A DNA stretch of 64,000 nt from contig NZ_CP097253.1 of the NCBI RefSeq assembly GCF_023380025.1, forward strand, positions 496,001-560,000. Reading direction: 5' to 3'. Positions 1 through 10,061 of the stretch are shown piece after piece. The DNA comes from Sphingomonas glaciei. GTDB taxonomy: Bacteria > Pseudomonadota > Alphaproteobacteria > Sphingomonadales > Sphingomonadaceae. Position 1 is the first letter of the stretch. Each line of letters opens with the position of its first letter. A model generated the notes under the pieces. That model did not search any database, was not told the origin of the DNA, and saw only the letters and a program-made list of their open reading frames with translations. The position numbers and the translations under genes are program-made.

Positions 1-9
1 CGCGGCGTT

Positions 10-456
10 ATGAGCCATTCCATGGCAAGCGAGGGTAACGTGCGTATCGAGGCGCTGGAGCATCAGTTGATGCGGGCGTGGCTCGAGGGTGACCGCAAGG
101 CGATGAAGAAGCTGCTGTCCAGCCGCTTCCGCCTGGTGGTCGGAGCCAAGTCGCCGGTGCTGCTCGACCGCAAGAGCCTGATCGAAGCGGCCGGCACCGG
201 GTGGCGGCTGAACGGCTACCGGGTCGGCAACAGCGTCTACTCGCGCACCATCGGGCCCTCGGCCCTGTTCGCGGCCGAGCTAGAGCTCAAGATCGAGATC
301 GACGGGGTGGACCTGTCGGGCTCCTGGTGGATGGCCGACTATTGGCGCCGTTCGGGCATCGCCCAGCGTTGGCAGCTGGCCGATCGGCAAATGGCGCGGA
401 TCGACGAGGGCTCGCCCTTCCCCGACGCGGTTCGCGGGCTCCAGCTCTGGCGCTAG
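10..456 (+). CDS. SnoaL/DUF4440-like (NTF2-fold) protein
   Basis: A 148-residue protein that reads like a small NTF2-fold (SnoaL / DUF4440) protein. It has an N-terminal helix pair (IEALEHQLMRAWLEGDRKAMKKLL), a beta segment with SRFRLVVG, and a C-terminal sheet ending near WWMADYWRR and RWQLADRQM. No signal peptide or membrane segment is visible, so it is probably cytosolic. Such proteins are enzymes or ligand binders of varied function, so no substrate can be named. Its stop codon overlaps the stop of the convergent small helix-turn-helix gene. The start is the first ATG of the window; an alternative internal Met lies five residues later. Only nine upstream bases are present, so its promoter cannot be judged. 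Confidence 0.7.
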   Translation: MSHSMASEGNVRIEALEHQLMRAWLEGDRKAMKKLLSSRFRLVVGAKSPVLLDRKSLIEAAGTGWRLNGYRVGNSVYSRTIGPSALFAAELELKIEIDGVDLSGSWWMADYWRRSGIAQRWQLADRQMARIDEGSPFPDAVRGLQLWR

Positions 457-677
457 TAAGCGCGGCGCTGGGCCGCGACCAGCATCCGAAGCAGCATGGC
501 GACCGGACGCGGCACGCCGACCTTTCCTTCCAGCCATAACGATACGGCCGAACGGCTGACGCCAATCGCGGCGGCAAGGTCGTTCTGGGTCCGATAGCCG
601 AGCGCGCGCATGTGGCTGCGCAGCTCCTCTGGCGCCATCGAGGCGAGGCGCGGATCCGGGGTGGTGACGTCGGTCAT
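453..677 (-). CDS. Small XRE-type helix-turn-helix protein
   Basis: A 74-residue protein consisting almost entirely of one DNA-binding fold. The stretch YRTQNDLAAAIGVSRSAVSL has the spacing of an XRE/Cro-type helix-turn-helix, with the recognition helix around SRSAVSLWLEGK. No dimerisation or ligand domain follows, so it may act as a minimal repressor or need a partner. It lies 36 bases downstream of the P-II gene on the same strand and could be co-transcribed with it. Its target is unknown. The stop codon shares two bases with the stop of the convergent NTF2-fold gene. Confidence 0.75.
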   Translation of the reverse strand: MTDVTTPDPRLASMAPEELRSHMRALGYRTQNDLAAAIGVSRSAVSLWLEGKVGVPRPVAMLLRMLVAAQRRAY

Positions 678-713
678 CGGGCGGGACTCTTAAGCAACAT
701 CGTACAGCGCGGG

Positions 714-1873
<1,160 letters not shown>

Positions 1874-1879
1874 CCGGGG

Positions 1880-2707
1880 TCAGTAAGGCGGCTTGTCGAG
1901 CCCCTTGGGACTGGCGGTAAAGATTTCGCAACCGTCTTCGGTGATCCCGATCGAATGTTCGAATTGCGCCGACAGCGAGCGGTCGCGGGTCACCGCGGTC
2001 CAGCCGTCGTCGAGCATCTTGCAGTCGGCGCGGCCGATGTTGATCATCGGTTCGACCGTGAAGAACATGCCGGGCTTGAGTTCGGGGCCGGTACCGGGGC
2101 GGCCGGCGTGGACAACCTCCGGGCTGTCGTGGAACAGCCGGCCGAGGCCATGGCCGCAGAAATCGCGCACCACCGAATAGCGATGTTTTTCGGCATGCTG
2201 CTGGATCGCGTGGCTGATGTCGCCGAGCCGGTTGCCGGGACGGGCCTGATCGAGCCCCAGCATCAGGCATTCGTAGGTGACGTCGACCAGCCGACGCGCC
2301 TTAACCCCGACGTCGCCGACCATGTACATTCGGCTTGAATCGCCGTGCCAGCCATCAAGGATGGGGGTCACGTCGATGTTGATGATGTCGCCGTCCTTGA
2401 GCGGCTTGTCGGCCGGAATGCCGTGGCAGACGACCTGGTTGATCGAGGTGCAGCAACTGTGGGTATAGCCGCGATAGCCAAGGGTCGCCGGCACCGCGCC
2501 CGCTTCGCGCATCAGGCGGAAGACCGTGTCGTCGATCTCGCTGGTGGTGACGCCCGGCGCGACCAAGGGAACGAGCGCGTCGAGGATCTCGGCGGCGAGG
2601 CGGCCCGCGGCCCGCATGCCGGCGAAGCCGTCTTCGCCATGAAGCTTGATCACGCCGCTACGGGCTTCGCTGCGGTCCTCGGCGGCGACGGTAATATACT
2701 GAGTCAT
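1880..2707 (-). CDS. map: Methionine aminopeptidase, type I
   Basis: A 275-residue type I methionyl aminopeptidase, which removes the initiator Met from nascent proteins. The five metal ligands are all visible: Asp112 (NIDVTPILDGWHGD), Asp123, His186 (CGHGLGRLFH), Glu219 (FTVEPMIN) and Glu250 (FEHSIG). The substrate-site His95 lies in VVCHGIP. The ATG at 2707 was chosen; a TTG one codon earlier is in frame. It is divergent from the CinA-type gene, with only 47 bases between the starts, so the two promoters must be compact or overlapping. Confidence 0.97.
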   Translation of the reverse strand: MTQYITVAAEDRSEARSGVIKLHGEDGFAGMRAAGRLAAEILDALVPLVAPGVTTSEIDDTVFRLMREAGAVPATLGYRGYTHSCCTSINQVVCHGIPADKPLKDGDIINIDVTPILDGWHGDSSRMYMVGDVGVKARRLVDVTYECLMLGLDQARPGNRLGDISHAIQQHAEKHRYSVVRDFCGHGLGRLFHDSPEVVHAGRPGTGPELKPGMFFTVEPMINIGRADCKMLDDGWTAVTRDRSLSAQFEHSIGITEDGCEIFTASPKGLDKPPY

Positions 2708-2754
2708 CAAGGGCCATATAGCCGCGACCGTCGGAAAAGGTTAGCCCGACCCCA

Positions 2755-3513
2755 ATGACAAGCACCCGCACCTGGACCGCCGCACTCCTCATCATCGGTG
2801 ACGAGATCCTGTCCGGACGGACGCAGGACCGCAATGTCGCGCAAGTCGCGACCTGGCTCAACGTGCAGGGCATCCGGCTGGCCGAGGTGCGGGTGGTGCC
2901 CGACGTGCTCGAGAAGATCGTCGCGGCCGCCAACGCGCTGCGCAGCGAGAACGACTATTTGTTCACCACCGGCGGGATCGGGCCGACCCACGACGACATC
3001 ACAGTCGATGCGATCGCCGCCGCGCTGGGGGTCGAGGTGGTGATCCACCCCGACGCTCGGGCCATCCTCGAGCGCTATTACGAAACCCGCGGCGGAGTGA
3101 CCGACGCGCGTCTGCGGATGGCGCGGGTGCCGGACGGGGCGGAACTCATCGTCAACAAGGTGTCGGGGGCGCCGGGCATCCGTCATGGCAGCATCTTCAT
3201 CCTTGCCGGCGTGCCGCACATCGCGGCGGGCATGCTCGATGCGCTCACAGGGACGCTGGAGGGCGGGTTGCCGGTAGTTAGCGTTACGCTGGGCGGGATG
3301 GTCCCCGAAAGCGAGGTCGCCGACCTGCTGCGCGAGACCGAGCGCGCCCACGAGGGCATTGCGATCGGCTCCTATCCCTTCTTCCGCGAGGGCCGCGTCG
3401 GGGCCAATTTCGTGGTTCGTTCGGAAAGCCGGGAAGAGGCGCAGGCGGTCGCCGACCTGCTCCAGGCCAGCATGGAAAGCGCCGGCTATCAGGTGGTGAT
3501 GGGCGGGGTCTGA
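2755..3513 (+). CDS. CinA-type molybdopterin-binding-domain protein
   Basis: A 252-residue protein of the competence/damage-inducible CinA N-terminal family (MoCF/MogA-like fold). The opening AALLIIGDEILSGRTQDRN and the motif FTTGGIGPTHDDITVDAIA are typical of that domain. The C-terminal NMN-amidohydrolase half of full-length CinA is absent, as is common in alphaproteobacteria that encode the amidase separately. The biochemical role of the stand-alone domain is uncertain; in some family members this part is an ADP-ribose pyrophosphatase. The 3' end overlaps the convergent small gene downstream by about 25 bases. Confidence 0.85.
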   Translation: MTSTRTWTAALLIIGDEILSGRTQDRNVAQVATWLNVQGIRLAEVRVVPDVLEKIVAAANALRSENDYLFTTGGIGPTHDDITVDAIAAALGVEVVIHPDARAILERYYETRGGVTDARLRMARVPDGAELIVNKVSGAPGIRHGSIFILAGVPHIAAGMLDALTGTLEGGLPVVSVTLGGMVPESEVADLLRETERAHEGIAIGSYPFFREGRVGANFVVRSESREEAQAVADLLQASMESAGYQVVMGGV

Positions 3514-3782
3514 GCGGCCCACCAGTCGGCATAGGGCGTGTTCTTGGCCAGGTGCCGGTTCCAGTCGCGCGCGCCATCGTCCCACCACACCGGGCCGCGC
3601 TCGCCCAGCGCCCGCTTGACAGCGTCGACCCGGGCGCGATGACGTTTGCGGCGGGCGTCCATCAACTCGCGCACCAGTTCCTCCCGCCGATCGGGAGGGA
3701 GGGCCGGATTGCTCAATCGCCAAAGACGCCCGCGCACCACGAAGTAGCGGCCGTCGGGCGTCCTGGGATAGTCTTCGCTCAG
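3489..3782 (-). CDS. Conserved small protein of unknown function
   Basis: Encodes about 97 residues or fewer. The recognisable core runs from DGRYFVVRGRLWRLSNP through LMDARRKRHRARVDAVKRAL to WWDDGARDWNRHLAKNTPYA, a pattern I associate with small uncharacterised alphaproteobacterial proteins. It is basic, soluble and without a signal peptide. No ATG precedes the conserved part. Candidate starts are CTG at 3782, which overlaps the stop of the upstream gene as CTGA and would give translational coupling, or GTG at 3740. The coordinates use the longer version. It follows the DUF4440-like gene on the same strand. Function unknown. Confidence 0.65.
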   Translation of the reverse strand: MSEDYPRTPDGRYFVVRGRLWRLSNPALPPDRREELVRELMDARRKRHRARVDAVKRALGERGPVWWDDGARDWNRHLAKNTPYADWWAAQTPPITT

Positions 3783-4144
3783 GAGTCGACCACCGCCTTG
3801 GGCGGCACCACCTGGCTGTGGTGGACCACGGTCCAGTCCTCGTGCCCGCGGCGCATCAGGGTCGAACTGGCGTAGCAGCGATAGGTCTCCTCGCCGCGTG
3901 TCGCCTCGACCTGGTAGCCGATCACGATCAGCCCTTCGTGCGGGCGGTTCACCCTGGTGTCGGAGAAGTTCACCTGCTCCCACCGCGGCGTGTCCTTGAC
4001 CGCGGCCTTGGCTTGGTCGCGGCTGAAAATGAATGGCTCGGCCGGCAGGCTCATCACGACATTCTCATCGACCAGCCGCTCGTAGACCTCATCGCTGCCG
4101 TGCCAGAGCTTTTCTTCCATTGCCCAGATGCGTTCGTCTTCCAT
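3779..4144 (-). CDS. DUF4440 / NTF2-fold family protein
   Basis: A 121-residue soluble protein with the DUF4440 layout. It opens with the helix MEDERIWAMEEKLWHGSDEVYERLVDENV as the segment MEEKLWHG...YERLV, then has strands VVMSLPAEPFIFSRDQ, GLIVIGYQVEATRG and DWTVVHHSQVVPP. The start is well supported by AAGGAG 10 bases upstream. The gene is divergent from the MarR repressor and may share its operator region (4145-4235), so it could be co-regulated with the EmrAB efflux genes. Catalytic function is not predictable. Confidence 0.78.
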   Translation of the reverse strand: MEDERIWAMEEKLWHGSDEVYERLVDENVVMSLPAEPFIFSRDQAKAAVKDTPRWEQVNFSDTRVNRPHEGLIVIGYQVEATRGEETYRCYASSTLMRRGHEDWTVVHHSQVVPPKAVVDS

Positions 4145-4207
4145 CGTCTCGCTCTCCTTGTTGATCGGGGGAACGGGCGGGAACGAGGGAGGTTCAAAGC
4201 GTTGATT

Positions 4208-4225
4208 TAGTAAGTAACCTTACTA
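4208..4225. promoter_or_regulatory. Perfect inverted repeat, putative MarR operator
   Basis: The sequence TAGTAAG-TAAC-CTTACTA is a perfect dyad with 7-base arms and a 4-base spacer, in an A+T-rich patch ending 10 bases before the MarR start codon. MarR dimers usually bind dyads of about this size near their own promoter. It lies between the divergent marR and DUF4440 starts and could repress both directions. Confidence 0.75.
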
Positions 4226-4235
4226 TACGGCGGGT

Positions 4236-4676
4236 ATGGAACAACTAGCCTGGGATATCGGCGAGACCTCGCACGCCTTGCGCAGGGCGTTCGATCGCCG
4301 CGCCGCCGAACTCGGCATCACCCGTGCGCAATGGCGGGTGCTGGCGCACCTGGACCATCAACCGGGGCAGCGGCAGGTCGACTTGGCGGAGCGGATGGAC
4401 ATCGAGCCGATTACGCTCTGCCGCATCGTCGACAAGCTGGAGGAGGCCGCCCTGGTCGAGCGGCGGCGCGATCCGGGCGACCGGCGCGCGTGGCAACTTT
4501 ACCTGCGGGACAGCGCAGCGCCGCTGGTCCTCAGGCTCCACGCCCTGGCCGAAGCCTTTTCGGCCGAGGTGTTCGGCAATCTCGACCCCGCAGAACTGGA
4601 ACGCTCGCGCGCGTTGCTCGCGACTATTCGCAACAACATCAGCGGCATGGCGCCGCGTTCGAAGGCATCGGCATGA
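4236..4676 (+). CDS. MarR-family transcriptional repressor
   Basis: A 146-residue MarR protein with a winged helix-turn-helix. ITRAQWRVLAHLD, QVDLAERMDIEPITLCRIVD (recognition helix) and a beta-wing at LVERRRDPGDRRAWQLYL are visible, with terminal helices for dimerisation. By family analogy with EmrR it should repress the efflux genes downstream and be released by phenolic or lipophilic drugs; no effector can be read from sequence. Its stop overlaps the emrA-like start as ATGA, so the genes are translationally coupled. A perfect dyad at 4208-4225 is the likely binding site and implies autoregulation. Confidence 0.9.
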   Translation: MEQLAWDIGETSHALRRAFDRRAAELGITRAQWRVLAHLDHQPGQRQVDLAERMDIEPITLCRIVDKLEEAALVERRRDPGDRRAWQLYLRDSAAPLVLRLHALAEAFSAEVFGNLDPAELERSRALLATIRNNISGMAPRSKASA

Positions 4677-5746
4677 ACCAGGAAACCAAGATCACCGGCA
4701 CTCCGATCGAGGATGAACCGGTCGTCGAGGCGGGCGAGGTCGCCGCCACGGCGCCGATCAAGAAGCCCGGCAAGGCACGGCGCTTGCTGCTGTTCCTGAT
4801 CGTGCCGTTGCTGCTGCTCGCTGCCGGCGGATGGATGTGGTGGTCGGGCCAGGGCAAGGTCGAGACCGACAATGCGCAGCTGAAGCAGGACATCACCTCG
4901 GTCGGCGCGCAGGTCGGCGGACCGATCGCCGAGGTGCTGGTCAAGGAAGGCCAGCAGGTCCGCGCCGGGCAGCTGCTGTTCCGGATCGACCCCGCCCCCT
5001 ATCGCGTCGCCCTGCTGGCCGCCGAGGCGCAGCTTGCCGCGGCGCAGCTGGCCGAGCGTCAGGTCGTGACGGCGGCGGCCGGCACCACCGCCGACATCAG
5101 TGGGGCGCAGGCCCAGCTGGCGATCAACGAGCGCGCGCTAGCGCGGCAGGCCGAACTGCTGAGGCAGGGCTTCACCACCCGCGTCCGTTATGACGAGGCG
5201 CTGGCCGACGTCACCGCGTCGCGCACCGCGCTGGCCGATGCCCGTTCGCGCGCGGCGAACGCCGGTGCAGCGATCGCGCAAGGTGGCGAGCAGCCGGGTG
5301 AGGCGGCGGCCCGTGCCGCCATCGCCAAGGCGCAGCTCGACCTCGCCCGCACCGAAGTGCGCGCGCCGACGTCGGGCACGGTCTCCAACACCGACCGCCT
5401 CTTGACCGGTCAGCAGGCAGTACCTGGGATCGGCCTGCTGAGCCTGGTCGCTTCCACCGAGGCGTGGGTTGAAGCCAATTTCAAGGAAAAGGACCTGGCG
5501 CGGATGGCTCCGGGGCAGCGTGCCCATATCGAAATCGACGCCTATCCTGGCCTCGAGCTTAGCGGACGGGTCGCCAGCATTGGTGCCGGCACCGGCAGCG
5601 AGTTTGCGATCCTTCCGGCGCAGAATGCCAACGGCAACTGGGTCAAGGTGACGCAGCGCGTGCCGGTCCGGATCCGCTTCGACGGCAAGCCGTCCAAGCC
5701 GGTGATCGCGGGCCTCAGTGCCACGGTCACGGTGGATGTGGAGTAA
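4673..5746 (+). CDS. emrA: EmrA-type membrane fusion protein of MFS efflux pump
   Basis: A 357-residue HlyD/EmrA periplasmic adaptor. A cytosolic N-terminus of about 36 residues is followed by one membrane anchor (residues 37-58). The biotinyl-lipoyl half motif TDNAQLKQDITSVGAQVGG, an alpha-helical hairpin rich in Ala/Glu/Gln (about residues 110-225) and the second lipoyl half VRAPTSGTVSN follow, then a beta-barrel (AWVEANFKEKDLARM, G-Q-RAHIEIDAYPG). It should bridge the EmrB-type exporter to an outer-membrane channel; no outer-membrane factor is in this cluster. The ATG at 4673 overlaps the marR stop (ATGA). Confidence 0.9.
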   Translation: MNQETKITGTPIEDEPVVEAGEVAATAPIKKPGKARRLLLFLIVPLLLLAAGGWMWWSGQGKVETDNAQLKQDITSVGAQVGGPIAEVLVKEGQQVRAGQLLFRIDPAPYRVALLAAEAQLAAAQLAERQVVTAAAGTTADISGAQAQLAINERALARQAELLRQGFTTRVRYDEALADVTASRTALADARSRAANAGAAIAQGGEQPGEAAARAAIAKAQLDLARTEVRAPTSGTVSNTDRLLTGQQAVPGIGLLSLVASTEAWVEANFKEKDLARMAPGQRAHIEIDAYPGLELSGRVASIGAGTGSEFAILPAQNANGNWVKVTQRVPVRIRFDGKPSKPVIAGLSATVTVDVE

Positions 5747-5776
5747 GCGCCGAGGCTGCCGCCTGGTGCACCGTTC

Positions 5777-7315
5777 ATGACCACCGATTTCAAACCGCTC
5801 GATCGCACGCAGCACCTCCTCATCACCATCGCGGTGATGCTGGCGGTGCTGATGCAAGTGCTCGACACGACCATCGCCAACGTTGCGCTGCCGCACATGC
5901 AGGCCAGCCTCGGGGCGACGCAGGAGAGCGTGAACTGGGTGCTGACGAGCTATATCGTCGCCTCGGCCATCGCGATCCCGATCGCCGGCTGGCTGTCCGA
6001 GCGGATCGGGCGGCGGCGGCTGATGATCATGGCGGTGATCGGCTTCACCGCCGCCAGCATGCTGTGCGCGATCGCCACGTCGCTGCCCGAGATGGTCGCG
6101 TTCCGGATCGTCCAGGGCGTCACCGGCGCCTTCCTCGTGCCGCTGGCGCAGGCGACGATGTTCGACATCAACCCGCCGGAGAAGCACGCCCAGGCGATGG
6201 CGCTGTTCGGCGGCGGGATCATGATCGGGCCGATCATGGGCCCGGTGCTGGGCGGGTGGCTGACCGACAGCTTCGACTGGCGCTGGGTGTTCATCGTCAA
6301 CCTGCCCGTCGGCGTGCTGGCGACGGTGATGCTGTGGCGTACCATGCCGGAAAGCGAGACCAGCCGGAGGCGCTTCGACCTCCTCGGCTTCGCCCTTCTC
6401 GCGCTGGCGCTCGGCTCGCTCCAGATGTTCCTCGACCGCGGCGAAAGCCAGGACTGGTTCGAGAGCTGGGAGATCATCATCGAGATGGGCCTCGCCATCG
6501 CGTTCGGGTGGATGTTCGTCATCCACACGATGACCGCCAAGGCGCCGATCTTCGAACGCGGCATGTTCGCCGATCGCAATTTCGCGACGGGGCTGCTATT
6601 CATGGCGGTGACCGGTGTGCTTTTGCTCGCCGGGCTCGCGCTGCTGCCGCCGCTGCTCCAGCATGTCTATGGCTATAGCGTCTTGCAGTCGGGTATGCTG
6701 ACTGCGCCGCGCGGGGTGGGGACGTTGATCTCGATGCTGGTAGCGGGGCGCCTGGTCGGCAAGATCGACAGCCGCCTGCTGGTGGTTGCCGGAATCTCGC
6801 TGATGGCGACCAGCCTGTGGATGATGACCGGCTTCGCGCTCGACCAGCCGTCGGGGCCGGTGATCTGGTCTGGCGTGGTCCAGGGTCTCGGCATCGGGCT
6901 GATTTTCGTCGTCATGCAGAGCCTGGCCTTCGCGACGCTGGCGCCGATGATGCGCACGTCCGCCGCCTCGCTGCTCAACCTCAGCCGCAATATCGGCGGA
7001 TCGATCGGCATCGCGGTGGTCGGATCGCAGCTGGTGCGGATGACCCAGGTCGCCCATGCCGACATCGCCAGCCACGTCACCGCCTCGACCATTCCGACCA
7101 TGGACCCGATGCTGCTCGAGCGGATCGGGCAGGAAGGCGACATCGCGCTGGCGGTGATCAATGCCGAGGTCACGCGGCAGGCGGTGTTCATCGCCTATCT
7201 CGACGATTTCTGGCTGATGATGTGGATCACGCTGGCGGCGCTGCCGCTGGTGCTGCTGCTGAGGAAGGAGAGCGCGCCGCAGGGCGGGCCGGCGGCCCAT
7301 GCCATCGCCGACTAA
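5777..7315 (+). CDS. emrB: EmrB-type MFS drug exporter (DHA2, 14 TM)
   Basis: A 512-residue DHA2-family major facilitator with about 14 hydrophobic segments. Motif C-like and antiporter signatures are visible: LDTTIANVALPHMQ in TM1, GWLSERIGRRRLMI (motif A) between TM2 and TM3, and GPVLGGWLTDSFDWRWVF in TM5. It probably exports hydrophobic drugs by proton antiport together with the adjacent EmrA-type adaptor, 30 bases upstream. The MarR gene at the head of the operon would regulate it. Length and topology fit EmrB; substrate unknown. Confidence 0.92.
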   Translation: MTTDFKPLDRTQHLLITIAVMLAVLMQVLDTTIANVALPHMQASLGATQESVNWVLTSYIVASAIAIPIAGWLSERIGRRRLMIMAVIGFTAASMLCAIATSLPEMVAFRIVQGVTGAFLVPLAQATMFDINPPEKHAQAMALFGGGIMIGPIMGPVLGGWLTDSFDWRWVFIVNLPVGVLATVMLWRTMPESETSRRRFDLLGFALLALALGSLQMFLDRGESQDWFESWEIIIEMGLAIAFGWMFVIHTMTAKAPIFERGMFADRNFATGLLFMAVTGVLLLAGLALLPPLLQHVYGYSVLQSGMLTAPRGVGTLISMLVAGRLVGKIDSRLLVVAGISLMATSLWMMTGFALDQPSGPVIWSGVVQGLGIGLIFVVMQSLAFATLAPMMRTSAASLLNLSRNIGGSIGIAVVGSQLVRMTQVAHADIASHVTASTIPTMDPMLLERIGQEGDIALAVINAEVTRQAVFIAYLDDFWLMMWITLAALPLVLLLRKESAPQGGPAAHAIAD

Positions 7316-7333
7316 GTCGGCTAAGGCGGCGGC

Positions 7334-8092
7334 ATGAGCGATATCACCACCCACCACTGGACCGCCTCCGACGGCGTCGACCTTGTCTGGCACGAGACCG
7401 GTGCCGGCCGCCCGCTGATCCTGGTACACGGGCTGTTTTCCGATGCCGCGATGAACTGGATCAAGTTCGGTCATGCCGCCAGGCTTGCCGCCGCTGGCTT
7501 CAGGGTGATCATGCCCGATCTTCGTGCGCACGGAGCGAGCGGCAAGCCGCATGACGCTGCCCTCTATCCCAAGGGCGTGCTCGGCCGCGACCTGGTCGAG
7601 CTGGTCGCGCAGCTGGGCCTGAGCAACTACGATCTCGGCGGCTTCTCGCTCGGCTCGCGGACGGTAGTGCAGGGCGTGGGGCAGGGGCTTGCGCCCCGTC
7701 GCGCGATCCTGTCGGGCATGGGCCTGGAAGGGCTGATGGGGTGGAAGCAGCGCCATGCCTTTTTCATCGAAGCGTTCGAGAAGTTCGACGCGGCGGTGCG
7801 CGGCGACCGCCACTGGTTCGCGATCCAGTTCATGAAGAGCCAGAAGGTCGACCGCGTCGCCACCCGCCTGCTGCTCGAGAGCAATTCGCCGGTCGACGAG
7901 GCGATGCTGGCGACATTCGCGATGCCGACCCTGGTGCTGTGCGGGGCCGATGATCACGACAATGGCTCGGCCCAGGCGCTGGCCGAGGCCTTGCCCGATG
8001 CCACCTATGTCGAGATCCCGGGAACGCACACCACGTCGGTCACGCAAAAGTCGCTGGGAGAGGCGATAGCCACCTTCTTGACGTCTCCGTGA
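7334..8092 (+). CDS. Alpha/beta hydrolase
   Basis: A 252-residue alpha/beta-hydrolase. The oxyanion segment PLILVHGLFSD, the nucleophile elbow GGFSLGSR (Ser), the acid in LVLCGADDHDNG and the catalytic His in IPGTHTTSV complete the triad in the expected order. No signal peptide is seen, so it is likely cytosolic. Esterase, lipase and related activities are all possible and the substrate is unknown. It starts 18 bases after the EmrB-type gene and may be transcribed with it. Confidence 0.88.
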   Translation: MSDITTHHWTASDGVDLVWHETGAGRPLILVHGLFSDAAMNWIKFGHAARLAAAGFRVIMPDLRAHGASGKPHDAALYPKGVLGRDLVELVAQLGLSNYDLGGFSLGSRTVVQGVGQGLAPRRAILSGMGLEGLMGWKQRHAFFIEAFEKFDAAVRGDRHWFAIQFMKSQKVDRVATRLLLESNSPVDEAMLATFAMPTLVLCGADDHDNGSAQALAEALPDATYVEIPGTHTTSVTQKSLGEAIATFLTSP

Positions 8093-8141
8093 CACAGGAG
8101 CAACGACGCTTCCATTCCTTCCGGTGAAAGGCTGCAAGCGT

Positions 8142-10061
8142 ATGAAATTGGCTGCTTCCGTCTCCCTCGTTGCACTCGCTCTCGGGGGATGCATGACGGC
8201 ACCTTCCGGTGCGTCGCGCTTGTCGCAGGCTGAGCTGAAAGAAGCCATGTCCGTTGACGATGGGACTGCCGGAGGCTCGACCTCGGCTGCGGTTCCGATG
8301 GGGTCGGCGGAAGCCCGCACCCCTGAAGCCGCGCGGGCCTTTATCGCTCGCGTCGAGAAGGACCTGTTCGACCTGTCGACCATCTCGTCGCGGGCACAGT
8401 GGGTGAACGCCACCTACATCACCGACGACACCGACGCGCTGGCCGCTTATTTCGGCACCATCGGTACCGAAAAGGGCGTCGCCTACGCCAAGGAAGCGGC
8501 CGAATTTTCCAAGGTACAGGGCCTCGATCCCGAGACCGCCCGCAAGCTCAACATTCTGCGCGGCGCGCTGGTGCTGGCCGCGCCCTCGACGCCCGGCGCG
8601 GCGGCCGAGCTCAACACCATTTCAACCCGCCTGTCGTCGACCTACGGCAAGGGCCGCGCGACGCTGGACGGCAAGACCATCACCGGCGACGTCGCCGAGG
8701 AAGCGATGGGCGAGCTGCGCAATCCGGCCAAGACCGCCGAGGTGTGGACCAGCTGGCACACCAATGTCGGCCGCCCGATGCGCGCCGACTATTCCCGCAT
8801 GGTCGAGATCGCGAATCAGGGCGCCAAGGAACTCGGCTATGCCGACAGCGGCGCGATGTGGCGGTCGGGCTACGACATGAGCCCCGAGGAATTTTCGGCC
8901 ATGTACGACCGTTTGTGGGGCGAGCTGACCCCGCTCTACAACCAGCTCCACTGCTACACCCGCGACCGGCTGAACGCGAAATATGGCAACAGCGTCCAGC
9001 CCAAGAACGGCCCGATCCGCGCCGACCTCCTCGGCAACATGTGGGCGCAGGAATGGGGCAACATCTACGACGTGGTCGCGCCCAAGGGTGCGGGCGACGT
9101 TGGCTATGACATCACCGACCTGCTCAAGGCCAAGAAGAAGACCCCGACCGACATGGTCAGGATCGGTGAGGGCTTCTACACCTCGCTCGGCCTCGCCCCG
9201 CTGCCCGAGAGCTTCTGGCAGCGCAGCCAGATCGTCCGTCCGGAAGGCCGGGAAGTGATCTGCCACGCGTCGGCCTGGGATCTCGACAATAAGGACGACC
9301 TGCGCATCAAGATGTGCACCAAGGTCAATGGCGACGACTTCGTCACCATCCACCACGAGCTTGGTCATAACTACTACCAGCGCGCCTACAACAAGCAGCC
9401 GTATCTCTATTTGAATGGCGCCAATGACGGCTTCCACGAGGCGATCGGCGACTTCATCGCGCTGTCGGTGACGCCGGAATATCTGGTCCAGATAGGCTTG
9501 CTCGACCGCAACAAGGTGCCCGACGCGAGCAAGGACACAGGCCTGCTGCTGCGCCAGGCGATGGACAAGGTCGCCTTCCTGCCGTTCGGCCTGATGGTCG
9601 ACAAGTGGCGCTGGGGCGTGTTCGACGGCTCGATCGGCCCGCAGCAATATGAAGCCGGCTGGAACCAGCTGCGGCTGCAATATCAGGGCATCACCCCGCC
9701 GACCCAGCGCAGCGAGGCCGACTTCGACCCGGGCGCGAAGTACCACATCCCGGCGAGCACGCCTTACGCGCGCTACTTCCTCGCCCGCATCCTCCAGTTC
9801 CAGTTCTACAAGGCGGCCTGCGACATGGCCGGCTGGAAGGGACCGCTCCACCGCTGCTCCTTCTACGGCAACAAGCAGGTCGGCCAGCGGCTGAACGCGA
9901 TGCTGGAGATGGGCGCGAGCAAGCCGTGGCCCGACGCCCTCGAAGCCTTCACCGGCAGCCGCGAGATGAGCGGCAAGCCGATGCTGGAATATTTCGCCCC
10001 GCTGCAGCGCTGGCTGGAAGAGCAGAACAAGGGCAAGACGTGCGGCTGGCAGCAATCCTGA
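8142..10061 (+). CDS. M2-family peptidyl-dipeptidase (ACE-like) lipoprotein
   Basis: A 639-residue zinc metallopeptidase of family M2, which contains angiotensin-converting enzyme. The metal site is intact: HHELGHNYYQRAY supplies HExxH, and GANDGFHEAIGD supplies the third ligand Glu. The substrate-binding region KYHIPASTPYARYFLA is typical of ACE. The ATG at 8142 gives a lipoprotein signal peptide MKLAASVSLVALALGGC with lipobox LGGC; a GTG six codons earlier would weaken it. It is expected to cleave dipeptides from peptide C-termini in the periplasm or at the outer membrane. It overlaps the start of the next gene by 22 bases. Confidence 0.93.
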   Translation: MKLAASVSLVALALGGCMTAPSGASRLSQAELKEAMSVDDGTAGGSTSAAVPMGSAEARTPEAARAFIARVEKDLFDLSTISSRAQWVNATYITDDTDALAAYFGTIGTEKGVAYAKEAAEFSKVQGLDPETARKLNILRGALVLAAPSTPGAAAELNTISTRLSSTYGKGRATLDGKTITGDVAEEAMGELRNPAKTAEVWTSWHTNVGRPMRADYSRMVEIANQGAKELGYADSGAMWRSGYDMSPEEFSAMYDRLWGELTPLYNQLHCYTRDRLNAKYGNSVQPKNGPIRADLLGNMWAQEWGNIYDVVAPKGAGDVGYDITDLLKAKKKTPTDMVRIGEGFYTSLGLAPLPESFWQRSQIVRPEGREVICHASAWDLDNKDDLRIKMCTKVNGDDFVTIHHELGHNYYQRAYNKQPYLYLNGANDGFHEAIGDFIALSVTPEYLVQIGLLDRNKVPDASKDTGLLLRQAMDKVAFLPFGLMVDKWRWGVFDGSIGPQQYEAGWNQLRLQYQGITPPTQRSEADFDPGAKYHIPASTPYARYFLARILQFQFYKAACDMAGWKGPLHRCSFYGNKQVGQRLNAMLEMGASKPWPDALEAFTGSREMSGKPMLEYFAPLQRWLEEQNKGKTCGWQQS

